Assembly (NCBI GenBank): GCA_020441605.1
Contig: JAGRLX010000294.1
Span: forward strand, 1-23,080
Direction: 5' to 3'
DNA: 23,080 bases
Source of the DNA: Alphaproteobacteria bacterium
Lineage (GTDB): Bacteria; Pseudomonadota; Alphaproteobacteria; Rhizobiales; Aestuariivirgaceae
The position numbers and the translations under genes are program-made. Positions 16,315 through 23,080 of this stretch are shown here, piece after piece (the stretch's first letter is position 1; each line of letters starts with the position of its first letter). The notes under the pieces were generated by a model. It searched no databases. It had not been told where the DNA came from and worked only from the letters and a program-made list of their open reading frames with translations.

Positions 16315-16997
16315 CCTATGATCATCCGGAGTTTGCCGGGTCAAAGGTGCACGCCAAGGTGTTAAGGCCGAAGGACTCGGCCACGCTCATCTTGATCCGG
16401 CGGGATGCCCAACAGCCCCGGATACTCATGGGGCAAAGAAGTGGCGGGCATGCTTTCATGCCGAACAAATATGTCTTTCCTGGCGGACGGCTCGATGCAG
16501 CCGACAGCCGGGTCAAACCAGCGCGAGATCTGGCGCCCGCGACGCTCGCCAAACTCTTGGCCCGCATGCGCGGGCGGCCGTCTGCCGCCCGTGCCCGGGG
16601 CCTGGCCCATGCAGCCATCCGCGAGACCTATGAGGAAGCAGGCCTGTTGTTCGGGCGGCAGCGCATCGAGGATCGCCCGGACCTCTCCGGATTGACCCTG
16701 TTCGCCAGGGCGATCACGCCCCCCGGCCGGACCAGGCGCTATGATTCCCGTTTCTTCGTGGGAGCTGCAGAGGAGATCGCCAATCTCGACGCGCCGCATC
16801 ACGATGGGGGTGGGGAGCTTCTTACCCTGTCATGGCTGACCCTCGACGACATCGCCGGGCTCGATCTGCCCCTCATTACCATCGACGTGTTGCAAAGGCT
16901 CAAGCCATTTCTTGATCGTGGCAGATTGCCTGCGCCCGATTGCCCGGCGAGCTTTCAGTATTACCGCCGCAAGACCTGGATCGAAGACGCGATATGA
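16311..16997 (+). CDS. NUDIX hydrolase, long form with insertion
   Basis: 228-aa cytosolic NUDIX protein. The Nudix box is split by an insertion: GG at 58-59 (VFPGGRLD), then about 40 extra residues rich in Arg/Ala, then AAIRETYEEAGL at 101-112, with the catalytic Glu105, Glu108 and Glu109. This split form resembles the NUDIX family found next to DUF983 in Hyphomicrobiales. Substrate unknown; CoA-, sugar- or nucleotide-linked pyrophosphates are candidates from the wider family. ATG 16311 overlaps the DUF983 stop and gives the family N-terminus. The frame is open 52 codons further upstream, but only inside DUF983. A separate promoter for rpmG follows the stop. Confidence 0.9.
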   Translation: MTYDHPEFAGSKVHAKVLRPKDSATLILIRRDAQQPRILMGQRSGGHAFMPNKYVFPGGRLDAADSRVKPARDLAPATLAKLLARMRGRPSAARARGLAHAAIRETYEEAGLLFGRQRIEDRPDLSGLTLFARAITPPGRTRRYDSRFFVGAAEEIANLDAPHHDGGGELLTLSWLTLDDIAGLDLPLITIDVLQRLKPFLDRGRLPAPDCPASFQYYRRKTWIEDAI

Positions 16998-17007
16998 GCG
17001 GCGTACC

Positions 17008-17036
17008 TTGACTTTCATCGCCATTTCGGGTCTATC
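17008..17036 (+). promoter_or_regulatory. Candidate sigma-70 promoter for rpmG
   Basis: TTGACT at 17008-17013, preceded by C to give the rhizobial CTTGAC -35, and TCTATC at 17031-17036 are 17 nt apart. The predicted start would give a leader of about 20 nt containing the GGAGA ribosome-binding site. A dedicated promoter makes sense for a highly expressed ribosomal gene at the end of the rnr cluster. Confidence 0.55.
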
Positions 17037-17062
17037 GGCGCAAATCGCGATTGGAGACCGTT

Positions 17063-17230
17063 ATGGCCAAAGGCAATGTCATCAAGATCAAGTTGGCGTC
17101 GACCGCCGACACCGGTTACTTCTATGTGACCAAAAAGAACTCGCGCACCCAGACGGAAAAGCTGTCGTTCAAGAAGTACGACCCGGTGGCGCGCAAGCAC
17201 GTCGAATTCAAGGAAACCAAGATCAAGTAA
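17063..17230 (+). CDS. rpmG: 50S ribosomal protein L33
   Basis: 55-aa protein, [18 protein letters not shown] at the N-terminus and ending in KETKIK. It is a textbook bacterial L33, which sits near the E site of the large subunit. Diagnostic segments are [24 protein letters not shown] and the final [10 protein letters not shown]. There are no CxxC zinc-binding pairs, so this is the zinc-independent (C-) form. ATG 17063 has GGAGA seven bases upstream, and a good promoter lies just before it. A strong terminator follows within 30 nt. In related genomes rpmG often closes the rnr-DUF983-NUDIX group, as it does here. Confidence 0.97.
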   Translation: MAKGNVIKIKLASTADTGYFYVTKKNSRTQTEKLSFKKYDPVARKHVEFKETKIK

Positions 17231-17256
17231 GATCAGGTTAAGGAATTCCTGCCAGG

Positions 17257-17284
17257 GGGCATCGCCACACGCGGTGCCCTTTTG
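17257..17284 (+). terminator. Intrinsic terminator of rpmG
   Basis: Nine-pair stem (GGGCATCGC with GCGGTGCCC, one G-U pair) around a CACAC loop, followed directly by TTTT. It starts 26 nt after the rpmG stop. Confidence 0.85.
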
Positions 17285-17524
17285 TATCTGGGGTGTCGAT
17301 GCGGCCATGGCCGTGAGGCACCGAGGAGCAGCAAGACCGTTAGGGTGGAGAGCGCCGGGATATGAAAGTGCCGGTCCGGGTTTAGGAGATGGGGAGGCCA
17401 CCCAAAATCCAGCCCGGACCGGCTAACCCCACGTTCAGGAGATGCGGCGGACCTGAAACGGGGGCATTTCTGATGGTGCCGGCGGGGCGGTCGGGGTGCT
17501 GATCCGTACCGCCCCGCTCTTTTG
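17285..17524 (+). ncRNA. Candidate structured small RNA (multi-hairpin, ends in terminator)
   Basis: This 240-nt stretch has no plausible ORF longer than about 40 codons but is full of stable pairing. Hairpin A has exact 11-base arms at 17370-17380 and 17413-17423 (GCCGGTCCGGG and its complement). Hairpin B pairs CCCC plus CGTTCAGG (17427-17439) with CCTGAAACG plus GGGG (17452-17464), with small bulges. The third is a terminator hairpin at 17482-17517 with a T-rich tail on the plus strand. AGGAGATG occurs twice, at 17384 and 17437, in or beside the two apical regions. No convincing promoter is visible, so the 5' end is unknown; it may begin around 17340-17365. It could instead be rpmG read-through, a dispersed palindromic repeat, or several tandem terminators. 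No named RNA family is recognised. Confidence 0.4.
17482..17524 (+). terminator. Strong intrinsic terminator
   Basis: Exact 10-base arms GCGGGGCGGT (17482-17491) and ACCGCCCCGC (17508-17517) around a 16-nt loop, followed by TCTTTT. The T-run is only on the plus strand, so it ends transcription coming from rpmG or from the candidate RNA, and protects the convergent scpB gene. Confidence 0.8.
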
Positions 17525-17661
17525 AAGTGCCCAGGAAGGTGGAGACTTCCGAGAGCAGTTTCGATTTCGTTTAGAATTTTATGAAACGGCGCGCCAAATT
17601 TCCAGCCCAAGTTATGGTAAACATTGGGTTTCTTGGCAACAAGGTGAACTGTTAGGGTAAA
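17525..17661. other. AT-rich spacer downstream of scpB
   Basis: No gene is seen here. The stretch is clearly richer in A and T than its surroundings. It contains a small hairpin (GGAAG at 17534-17538 with CTTCC at 17546-17550) and the 8-base palindrome GGCGCGCC at 17588-17595. No T-run hairpin for scpB on the minus strand is evident. Confidence 0.5.
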
Positions 17662-18435
17662 TCAGCCTGCGCTTTGAGACGGTTCGTTGTCGTCGGGCAG
17701 ATGCATTTCGAGCGGCTGGTCCATTTCGGTGCCGTCGAGCGGATCCTCGTCGGCCGTCAGTTCGTCGCTGCCACGCGGGACAGGCATGTCGAAGCCCGGT
17801 GGCAGATTGGCCTCAAGCAGACCCGCCCCCTTGAGTTCCTGCAGGCCCGGCAGATCGCTCAATTCGTTCAGACCGAAGTGACTCAGGAATGCGTCGGTGG
17901 TGCCATAGGTTACCGGCCGCCCGGGCGTCTTGCGCCGGCCGCGCATCTTTACCCAGTTGATCTCAAGCAGCATGTCGAGGGTGCCTTTGGAAATTGCCAC
18001 GCCACGGATATCCTCGATTTCGGCCCGCGTGACCGGTTGGTGGTAGGCAATGATGGCGAGGGTCTCCATGGCAGCCTTCGACAGGCGGCGTTGCTCGACG
18101 GTTTCCCGGCGCAGCAGGAAGCTCAGGTCCTCGGCGGTGCGGAAAGACCACCTTCCTGCGACTTCGACAAGGTTCACCCCGCGATTGGCGTAATTGGCTT
18201 TGAGGTCCGCAAGAAGGGCGTGAAGATCGGCTTCGTCCGGAAGGAAGCCACGCAGACGCGCCTCGTCGAGCGGTTCGGCGGCGGCAAAGAGCAGCGCTTC
18301 CAGGATGCGCAAGTGCTGGTTGCGGTCAGCGCGCGGATGCCTTGCCACAACGGCGGCCGATTGTGCCTCGTTTTCGGTCTCCGCTTTGGGACCGTCAATC
18401 TGGGTTTCGTCGACAATTGCGCTGGTGGTCTGCAT
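17662..18435 (-). CDS. scpB: Segregation and condensation protein B
   Basis: Kleisin-interacting winged-helix subunit of the SMC-ScpAB condensin that compacts and segregates the chromosome. 257 aa from ATG 18435, chosen because AGGAG lies 8 nt upstream on the minus strand; a TTG at 18453 is less likely. Two winged-helix units are visible, with LRILEALLFAAAEPL opening the first and ETLAIIAYHQPVTRAEIEDIRG (about 130-150) in the second. The C-terminal 60 residues are acidic and low-complexity (DELTADEDPLDGTEMDQ), a variable tail in this family. It follows scpA by 24 nt in the same operon. In many Hyphomicrobiales tatABC comes next; here the block stops at scpB. Confidence 0.96.
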   Translation of the reverse strand: MQTTSAIVDETQIDGPKAETENEAQSAAVVARHPRADRNQHLRILEALLFAAAEPLDEARLRGFLPDEADLHALLADLKANYANRGVNLVEVAGRWSFRTAEDLSFLLRRETVEQRRLSKAAMETLAIIAYHQPVTRAEIEDIRGVAISKGTLDMLLEINWVKMRGRRKTPGRPVTYGTTDAFLSHFGLNELSDLPGLQELKGAGLLEANLPPGFDMPVPRGSDELTADEDPLDGTEMDQPLEMHLPDDNEPSQSAG

Positions 18436-18459
18436 GAGTGAACTCCTGTACAACTTCGG

Positions 18460-19281
18460 CTAGGCGGCGTCGACGCGCCGGCGCAGATAGATGGGCCTGA
18501 AGGGCGCTTCCTGCCGGAGATCCAGCACGCCTTCGCGAGCGAGTTCGAGCGTGGCGGTAAAGCTCGATGCGGTCACCGAGCGGCGCATTCGAGGGTCGAC
18601 CAGATATTCGGCAAGCCAATTGTCCAGGGTCGCCCAGCCATCGATACGACCAACCATGCGTTCCAGCGCACCGCGGGCCTCCTTGATCGACCAGGTCGGC
18701 AGCTTGCGAATGGTGTAGGTTTGGCGGGTCATGCGCTTCTGGCGGCGTTCTGCATAGGCCTTGAGCAGATCGATGAGACCGTCGCCATATTCGCGAACCG
18801 TCTCGACGACCAGCGGCTCAGGGGCCCCCCTGGCAAATACATCCCTCCCCAGGAGATTGCGTGACATGAGCTTGGCGGAGGCTTCCCGCATGGCCTGCAG
18901 GCGCTGCAGGCGGAAGGCCAGCCGGGCGGCGAGATCCTCGGGTTCCGTTTCCTCGCTTCCGGCAGGCGCGGGGATCAGCAGGCGTGACTTGAGATAGGCA
19001 AGCCAGGCGGCCATGACCAGATAGTCTGCGGCCAACTCCAACTGCAGCTTGCGGGCCTTCTCGATAAAGCCGAGATATTGCTCGGCCAGAGCCAGGATCG
19101 AAATCTGCTTGAGGTCGATCTTGTGGTGCCGGGCAAGCTCCAGGAGCAAGTCGAGGGGCCCCTCGAAACCGCCCACGTCGACGATCAGGGATTCGCGTTC
19201 ATCGGCAACTTGCTGTGTACGCAGCGGTGCCTCGCCATCGGGCCAGTCCTGCTGCTTCTGTTCTTCTCCCGAGCCGTTCAA
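18460..19281 (-). CDS. scpA: Segregation and condensation protein A
   Basis: Kleisin subunit bridging the SMC heads. The family signature FEGPLDLLLELARHHKIDL lies near the N-terminus, followed by ADYLVMAAWLAYLKSRLL; the C-terminal winged-helix region holds FTATLELAREGVLDLRQ. No ATG fits. The TTG at 19281 has AGGAG 8 nt upstream on the minus strand, giving 273 aa. A TTG further upstream at 19317 extends the frame to 285 aa but lacks a Shine-Dalgarno sequence. The gene follows nagZ by 82 nt and is 24 nt ahead of scpB. Function is well established for the family; only the start is uncertain. Confidence 0.95.
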   Translation of the reverse strand: MNGSGEEQKQQDWPDGEAPLRTQQVADERESLIVDVGGFEGPLDLLLELARHHKIDLKQISILALAEQYLGFIEKARKLQLELAADYLVMAAWLAYLKSRLLIPAPAGSEETEPEDLAARLAFRLQRLQAMREASAKLMSRNLLGRDVFARGAPEPLVVETVREYGDGLIDLLKAYAERRQKRMTRQTYTIRKLPTWSIKEARGALERMVGRIDGWATLDNWLAEYLVDPRMRRSVTASSFTATLELAREGVLDLRQEAPFRPIYLRRRVDAA

Positions 19282-19363
19282 CCGCACTACTCCTGGTTCA
19301 CCGCCCCTAGATACCAAGGCTGTCCCGGTGATTCGACGCGCAGACCGGAACTTATCCCCAGTT

Positions 19364-20383
19364 TCACCCGGTTACGAGGGCTTGCAGATCGCGAAGCGCC
19401 GCCCTCCGGTCGAATGGTTGCGGCTTACGCGCCATTTTGAGAGCAGCCTTTGCCCGGCGCAGGGCCTTGCCCTTCAATATCCCGGCGGCAGCGGCGACTT
19501 CTTCCATTTCGGCCAGGTCGCCATTGCAGTGGAGCACCAGGTCACAGCCCGCCTCCAGCGCTCGGCTGGTTTTCTCGGCATAGCTGCCGCTCAGAGCCTT
19601 CATGGAGAGGTCGTCGGTCATCAGCAGGCCCCTGAAGCCGATTTCGCCACGGATCACCTTCTTGATCACCTTGGCCGAAAGCGTCGCCGGCGCGGCTTTG
19701 TCGATCGCGCTATAGACGACATGTGCAGTCATCGCCATGGGCGCATCTGCAAAGGCGGCAAAAGGTGGAAAGTCATGCCCAGCCAGTTCCACCTTGCTTG
19801 CGTCGACCACGGGCAAGGCGAGATGACTGTCAGCACGTGCCCGGCCATGACCCGGAATATGCTTGATGACCGGCAGTACGCCGCCGTCGAGCAGACCGGC
19901 CACATGTGCCCGGGCTAGGGCCATGATCTCTTCGCGGTTCATGCTGTAAGCGCGATTGCCGATAATATCATGGGCATCGGGTTGCGGCACGTCGAGAACC
20001 GGAACGCAGTCGACCGTAATGCCGGCGGCGATGAGGTCTTCCGCCATGAGCCGGCCGACGTGGCGGGCACTGCGCAGCGACTTAACCGCGTCGACCGCGT
20101 AAAGGTCGCCATAGGCGCGGGCAGGAGGATACTTGCGCCAGGCATTGGACGGTGGCCCCAGCCGCTGAACGCGCCCCCCTTCCTGATCGACGAAGACCGG
20201 CGCATCACGGCGCCCGACCGCAGAACGAAAGGCGCTCGTCAGAGCCTTCAATTGATCTGGAGTTTCGCAATTGCGTTTGAACAGGATCAATCCCCAGGGA
20301 GCCGCGCGCTGGAAGAATGAAATCTCCCGATCGGTGAGACTGGTTCCGGAACAGCCGGAAATGAAAGCGCCGATGGCGGCCAT
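19364..20383 (-). CDS. nagZ: Beta-N-acetylhexosaminidase NagZ (GH3)
   Basis: Cytosolic glycoside hydrolase of family 3 that removes N-acetylglucosamine from recycled anhydromuropeptides; in some bacteria its products induce AmpC beta-lactamase. 339 aa, the normal NagZ size. Motifs: FVDQEGGRVQRL at 64-75 (substrate site), KHIPGHGRARADSH at 174-187 with the His179/Asp185 acid-base pair special to NagZ, and MTDDLSM at 255-261 with nucleophile Asp257. There is no signal peptide, as expected for a cytosolic enzyme. Start 20383 is 20 nt after the SPOR gene stop; the ribosome-binding site is weak. Confidence 0.96.
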   Translation of the reverse strand: MAAIGAFISGCSGTSLTDREISFFQRAAPWGLILFKRNCETPDQLKALTSAFRSAVGRRDAPVFVDQEGGRVQRLGPPSNAWRKYPPARAYGDLYAVDAVKSLRSARHVGRLMAEDLIAAGITVDCVPVLDVPQPDAHDIIGNRAYSMNREEIMALARAHVAGLLDGGVLPVIKHIPGHGRARADSHLALPVVDASKVELAGHDFPPFAAFADAPMAMTAHVVYSAIDKAAPATLSAKVIKKVIRGEIGFRGLLMTDDLSMKALSGSYAEKTSRALEAGCDLVLHCNGDLAEMEEVAAAAGILKGKALRRAKAALKMARKPQPFDRRAALRDLQALVTG

Positions 20384-20403
20384 GGGTCAATGCGCCGGGG
20401 AGC

Positions 20404-22644
20404 TTATTGTGACCGGATGAGGCAATCGCGTTCGCCCGCGGCAAACAGCGAACTGCAAACCTTCGAGGCCTGCTCGCGGGTCGATAGCGGACCCACGCCC
20501 ACCCGATAGCGGGTGCTGCCCGCGACTGTAGCCTGCGAGATATTCGACGGCAGGTTGCCGATCACGTTCGGGTAGCGGCTGCGCAGGCGGTCGTATTCGC
20601 TCTGAGCTTCGGATTGGGTACGGAACGAAGCCAGCTGCACAAGGTAACCGGGTCCACCGGACGAAACCGGCTTGCTCTGCTGTTGCGGTGCCGGTGCTGG
20701 CTCGGCTGGAGGCTCGACTGCGGCAACCTTGCGTTGGGCCGGTTGGGTCGACTGCGTCGTGGTCTGGTCCGATGGCTTGAACAGGTCGAACAGGGTCTTC
20801 TTCTTGGGTGCTTGCTGCTGGCCCGGCGCCACTGCGGGCGTGCTGGCTGCAACCTCGTCCTGGACAGTGCCGGAATCCTGCGACGGGGCGACGAGAACGA
20901 CCGGCTCTGCGCCGAGATCTTCGACCGGGTCGGGCGTGGTGGTCTTCTTGGCGGTTTCGACGGCCTTTTTTGCCGGTTTCTTGGCCGGTTCGATCTTCTT
21001 TACGGGTTTGGCCGGCTTTTCCAATTCGAGGGCAAGATCATCTGCAGGCTCTGCACTGGACGGCGGCGATGCCTGCTTACTGTTCGCCGCGCCAGCAGGC
21101 GCCTCTTGTGGAGGCGGCATCGCCGGTGGATCGTCATTGGCGACGGCAGCCACGTCAGACGCACCGGTTTGACCGAGATTACCCTGAGTGTCTGCGTCGC
21201 CGGGTGGCGGTGGTAACGGCAAGGGTGCGGGCTCTTCCAGCGTGTCAGGCAAGCCGCCGGTCGGCTCGGGAATCTGCCCTGCCCCGGTTCCATCTGCAGC
21301 TGGCGCCGCCGCCTCGGGTTGCATGGGAACTTCCTCGGTCGGCTGCAACTCGTTGCCGAGAACCTCTTGCTCCCCAATGATGCGGTCGTAGATCTGCTTC
21401 TTCTTGACTGCGGGGTCCTGTCCGGCGCTGTCGGCAGGCTTTTCCGGTGCCGTTTTGGCTGGTTGCTCCGGCGCGGCGATGACGGGCACCGAGTCGCCTT
21501 GGCCCGGAACCGTGGCAGTCTTCATCTTAGTATTATAGTACCAGACGATGCCACCGGTAACCAAGGCAGCAACCAGCAGGGCGAGCAGCAGCAGCCACGG
21601 CCCGCTCGAACGCCGGCGGTCATCTTCGTAGCCTTCGGCGGATTCGCGGTAGGCGCTCTGGTAGTCATGGGCGCTGGCGCGTCGGCGTTGCTGCCCTTCG
21701 TCCTCGAAGATGTCCTCCGGCTCTTCTTCCCGCATACGGGCGCGGCCACGGGCCGATGTACTCCGGCTGAGCCGTGGTGGCTCGTCCGGGTAGGCTTCAG
21801 TCTCGAATTCCGGTTCGTTGCCGTGGGCATAGGGATCAGGAGCGGGCCTGCGCGGGGCTGGCGGCGCATGCCTCCCCCCATAGTATGGGTCCGCTTCTGC
21901 GCCATAGGGGCGAAGCGGCGGCGGCTGGCGTGGCGGAACTCCCGCATAGCCCGTTGCCGGGTCGATCGGCCGATAGCCATGGGCCGGTTCAGGACGGTAG
22001 GACGGCCGCAGAAACGGAGGAGCGCCCCGATCGCCGCCAAGAGCAGGACGGGGTGGCAGAAGCGGGCCAGCCTGTGTCCGCTGCGCGTAGCTCTGCTGTT
22101 CGGCAGGCGGCGGACCCCCACGGCGGCTGCCTTCATCGTCGGCAAAGCTAAATTTTGGCCGTGACTCGGGACGTGCCGTCTCGTGCCGCGCTGGCGGAGG
22201 TGGTTCCTGGATCCTTGGTCGTGATGGTGGAGACTCGGCGGCAGGGCTCCGGCCTTCGGCCCGTTCTCGGGCGGCCTGAACCCGCTGTTCGGCGAGCTTC
22301 TCGGCGGCCGCGCGTTGAGCACGGAGCTTTTCAGCCAGCGCATCGCTTCCACCGGATGGCGGAGGTTGCTGGGGCCGCACCTGTCCGTTCTGTGCCGGCG
22401 GCTGTCTGCCAGCGGGCGCTGGGGCCGGTTTGGCCACCGGAACGCGCGGCGCCATGGGCGCAGGACGCACCACCGGCTGTGGCGCCCGCGGCGCGGGTCG
22501 CGCTGCCGGTTGGGCTGCTCCCTTGGTGGCGGGCTGCCCTTTGAATTCTTCGGAAAGCTTTGGCATGTCGCGCGTGCCAATCCCCAGGCGTTCCCGCCAG
22601 TTGCGCTTGTCGTTGCTCGCGCCGTTCGTCGAGTCCTGATCCAT
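20404..22644 (-). CDS. SPOR-domain membrane protein with long Pro/Arg-rich N-terminus
   Basis: 746-aa bitopic inner-membrane protein. Residues 1-345 are a low-complexity cytoplasmic region rich in Pro, Arg, Ala and Gln. One membrane segment (GPWLLLLALLVAALVTGGIV, about 347-369) follows. A periplasmic linker rich in Pro, Ala, Lys and Glu (about 370-660) leads to a SPOR domain (about 661-745) starting GYLVQLASFRTQSEAQSEYD. SPOR domains bind denuded glycan strands at division septa, so a role at the divisome or cell pole is likely. It lies between argS and nagZ, the usual place of this SPOR gene in Hyphomicrobiales. Start 22644 is 16 nt after the argS stop. The N-terminal length is unusual but the frame is intact. 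Confidence 0.9.
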   Translation of the reverse strand: MDQDSTNGASNDKRNWRERLGIGTRDMPKLSEEFKGQPATKGAAQPAARPAPRAPQPVVRPAPMAPRVPVAKPAPAPAGRQPPAQNGQVRPQQPPPSGGSDALAEKLRAQRAAAEKLAEQRVQAARERAEGRSPAAESPPSRPRIQEPPPPARHETARPESRPKFSFADDEGSRRGGPPPAEQQSYAQRTQAGPLLPPRPALGGDRGAPPFLRPSYRPEPAHGYRPIDPATGYAGVPPRQPPPLRPYGAEADPYYGGRHAPPAPRRPAPDPYAHGNEPEFETEAYPDEPPRLSRSTSARGRARMREEEPEDIFEDEGQQRRRASAHDYQSAYRESAEGYEDDRRRSSGPWLLLLALLVAALVTGGIVWYYNTKMKTATVPGQGDSVPVIAAPEQPAKTAPEKPADSAGQDPAVKKKQIYDRIIGEQEVLGNELQPTEEVPMQPEAAAPAADGTGAGQIPEPTGGLPDTLEEPAPLPLPPPPGDADTQGNLGQTGASDVAAVANDDPPAMPPPQEAPAGAANSKQASPPSSAEPADDLALELEKPAKPVKKIEPAKKPAKKAVETAKKTTTPDPVEDLGAEPVVLVAPSQDSGTVQDEVAASTPAVAPGQQQAPKKKTLFDLFKPSDQTTTQSTQPAQRKVAAVEPPAEPAPAPQQQSKPVSSGGPGYLVQLASFRTQSEAQSEYDRLRSRYPNVIGNLPSNISQATVAGSTRYRVGVGPLSTREQASKVCSSLFAAGERDCLIRSQ

Positions 22645-22660
22645 GTCAGCCGTTTCGCTT

Positions 22661-23080
22661 CTACATCTCGTCGGCAGGCCTTACGCCAAGAATCCGCAGG
22701 CCATTCGCTAAAACATAGCGAATCACGCGCAAGAATGCGAGCCGCGTTATCGATGTCTTAAGCTCATCTTTCAAAATAAATCTTAAATGCGGCAGTTCTT
22801 TGCCTTTATTCCAAAGAGCATGAAATTCCCCTGCCAGCTCATAGAGATAAAAGGCCACCCGATGGGGCTCGTGGGCAAGCGCGGCGGCTTCCAGCAGGCG
22901 CGGATACTCGGCGATGCGGCGAATGAGGTCCATCTCGGCCGCGTCGGTGAGCAGGCTGAAGTCAGGATCGCCCTCACCGATTCCCTCCTCTTCGGCATTA
23001 CGCAACACTGAACAAATTCGGGCATGAGCGTATTGCACATAAAAAACCGGGTTGTCCTTGGACTGTTCGGTCACCTTGGC
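22661..23080 (-). CDS. argS: Arginyl-tRNA synthetase, C-terminal part (partial)
   Basis: The frame is open to the window edge, giving 139 residues of the C-terminus of a class Ic synthetase (whole protein about 580-600 aa). The segment [20 protein letters not shown] marks the start of the DALR anticodon-binding domain, and the rest ([15 protein letters not shown]... LGVRPADEM) is its helical end. A GTG at 23074 is internal, not a start. argS is followed after 16 nt by the SPOR gene, so the operon runs argS-SPOR-nagZ-scpA-scpB. Confidence 0.96.
   Translation of the reverse strand, partial: AKVTEQSKDNPVFYVQYAHARICSVLRNAEEEGIGEGDPDFSLLTDAAEMDLIRRIAEYPRLLEAAALAHEPHRVAFYLYELAGEFHALWNKGKELPHLRFILKDELKTSITRLAFLRVIRYVLANGLRILGVRPADEM

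Noticed and set aside
17233..17610. 125-codon minus-strand frame across the rpmG-scpB gap
   Set aside because: It overlaps both plus-strand terminators and the hairpins, has no ribosome-binding site I can see, and its composition is Pro/Arg/His-rich as in shadow frames.
20614..21216. 200-codon plus-strand frame opposite the SPOR gene
   Set aside because: Antisense shadow of a low-complexity Pro/Ala/Lys coding region, without domain or start signals.

Overview
The window comes from the chromosome of an alphaproteobacterium, most likely of the order Hyphomicrobiales (rhizobia and relatives). Evidence: high-GC coding sequence, a PyrB/PyrC'-PlsY-DprA string, an argS-SPOR-nagZ-scpA-scpB string, an orfA-pit type pair (DUF47 plus PiT), and a DUF983-NUDIX-rpmG cluster after rnr. 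The genus cannot be named from this. I see no IS element, phage gene, CRISPR array, tRNA or rRNA. Almost all of the DNA is coding, mostly housekeeping, with several 4-bp ATGA/TTGA overlaps.

Layout. (1) 1-3837, plus strand: 3'-part of pyrB, then a pyrC homologue, plsY and dprA, coupled by overlaps or a 12-nt gap. The pyrC homologue lacks most dihydroorotase metal ligands and looks like a structural PyrC'. (2) 3843-8590, accessory block between dprA and topA: minus-strand MFS transporter, rhodanese and glutathione S-transferase; divergent plus-strand CDF metal exporter with an unusually long C-terminus, overlapped by hutD; a minus-strand 107-aa gene I cannot identify. (3) 8591-11409: an AT-rich regulatory-looking spacer with 10-bp-phased repeats, then topA. 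(4) 11411-13490, minus: DUF47, PiT phosphate transporter and a small NUDIX hydrolase. (5) 13595-17230, plus: rnr, DUF983 protein, larger NUDIX protein and rpmG (55 aa), with a promoter before rpmG and an intrinsic terminator after it. (6) 17285-17661, the only long non-coding gap: two long hairpins followed by a strong terminator hairpin with a T-rich tail, a candidate structured small RNA. (7) 17662-23080, minus: argS (3' part), SPOR-domain protein, nagZ, scpA and scpB.

How the genes relate. Region 1 combines pyrimidine synthesis, the first phospholipid acylation and DNA uptake/recombination, apparently on one transcript. Regions 3 and 5 hold nucleic-acid maintenance (TopA, RNase R) and a ribosomal protein. 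Region 7 links tRNA charging, envelope/division (SPOR, NagZ) and chromosome condensation (ScpAB). Three convergent gene pairs end within 5 nt of each other or overlap, with no terminator room.

The most interesting items are the multi-hairpin intergenic RNA candidate, the phased repeats before topA, the ligand-less PyrC', and the CDF protein with apparently three C-terminal ferredoxin-like repeats. No obviously new multi-gene system is visible.
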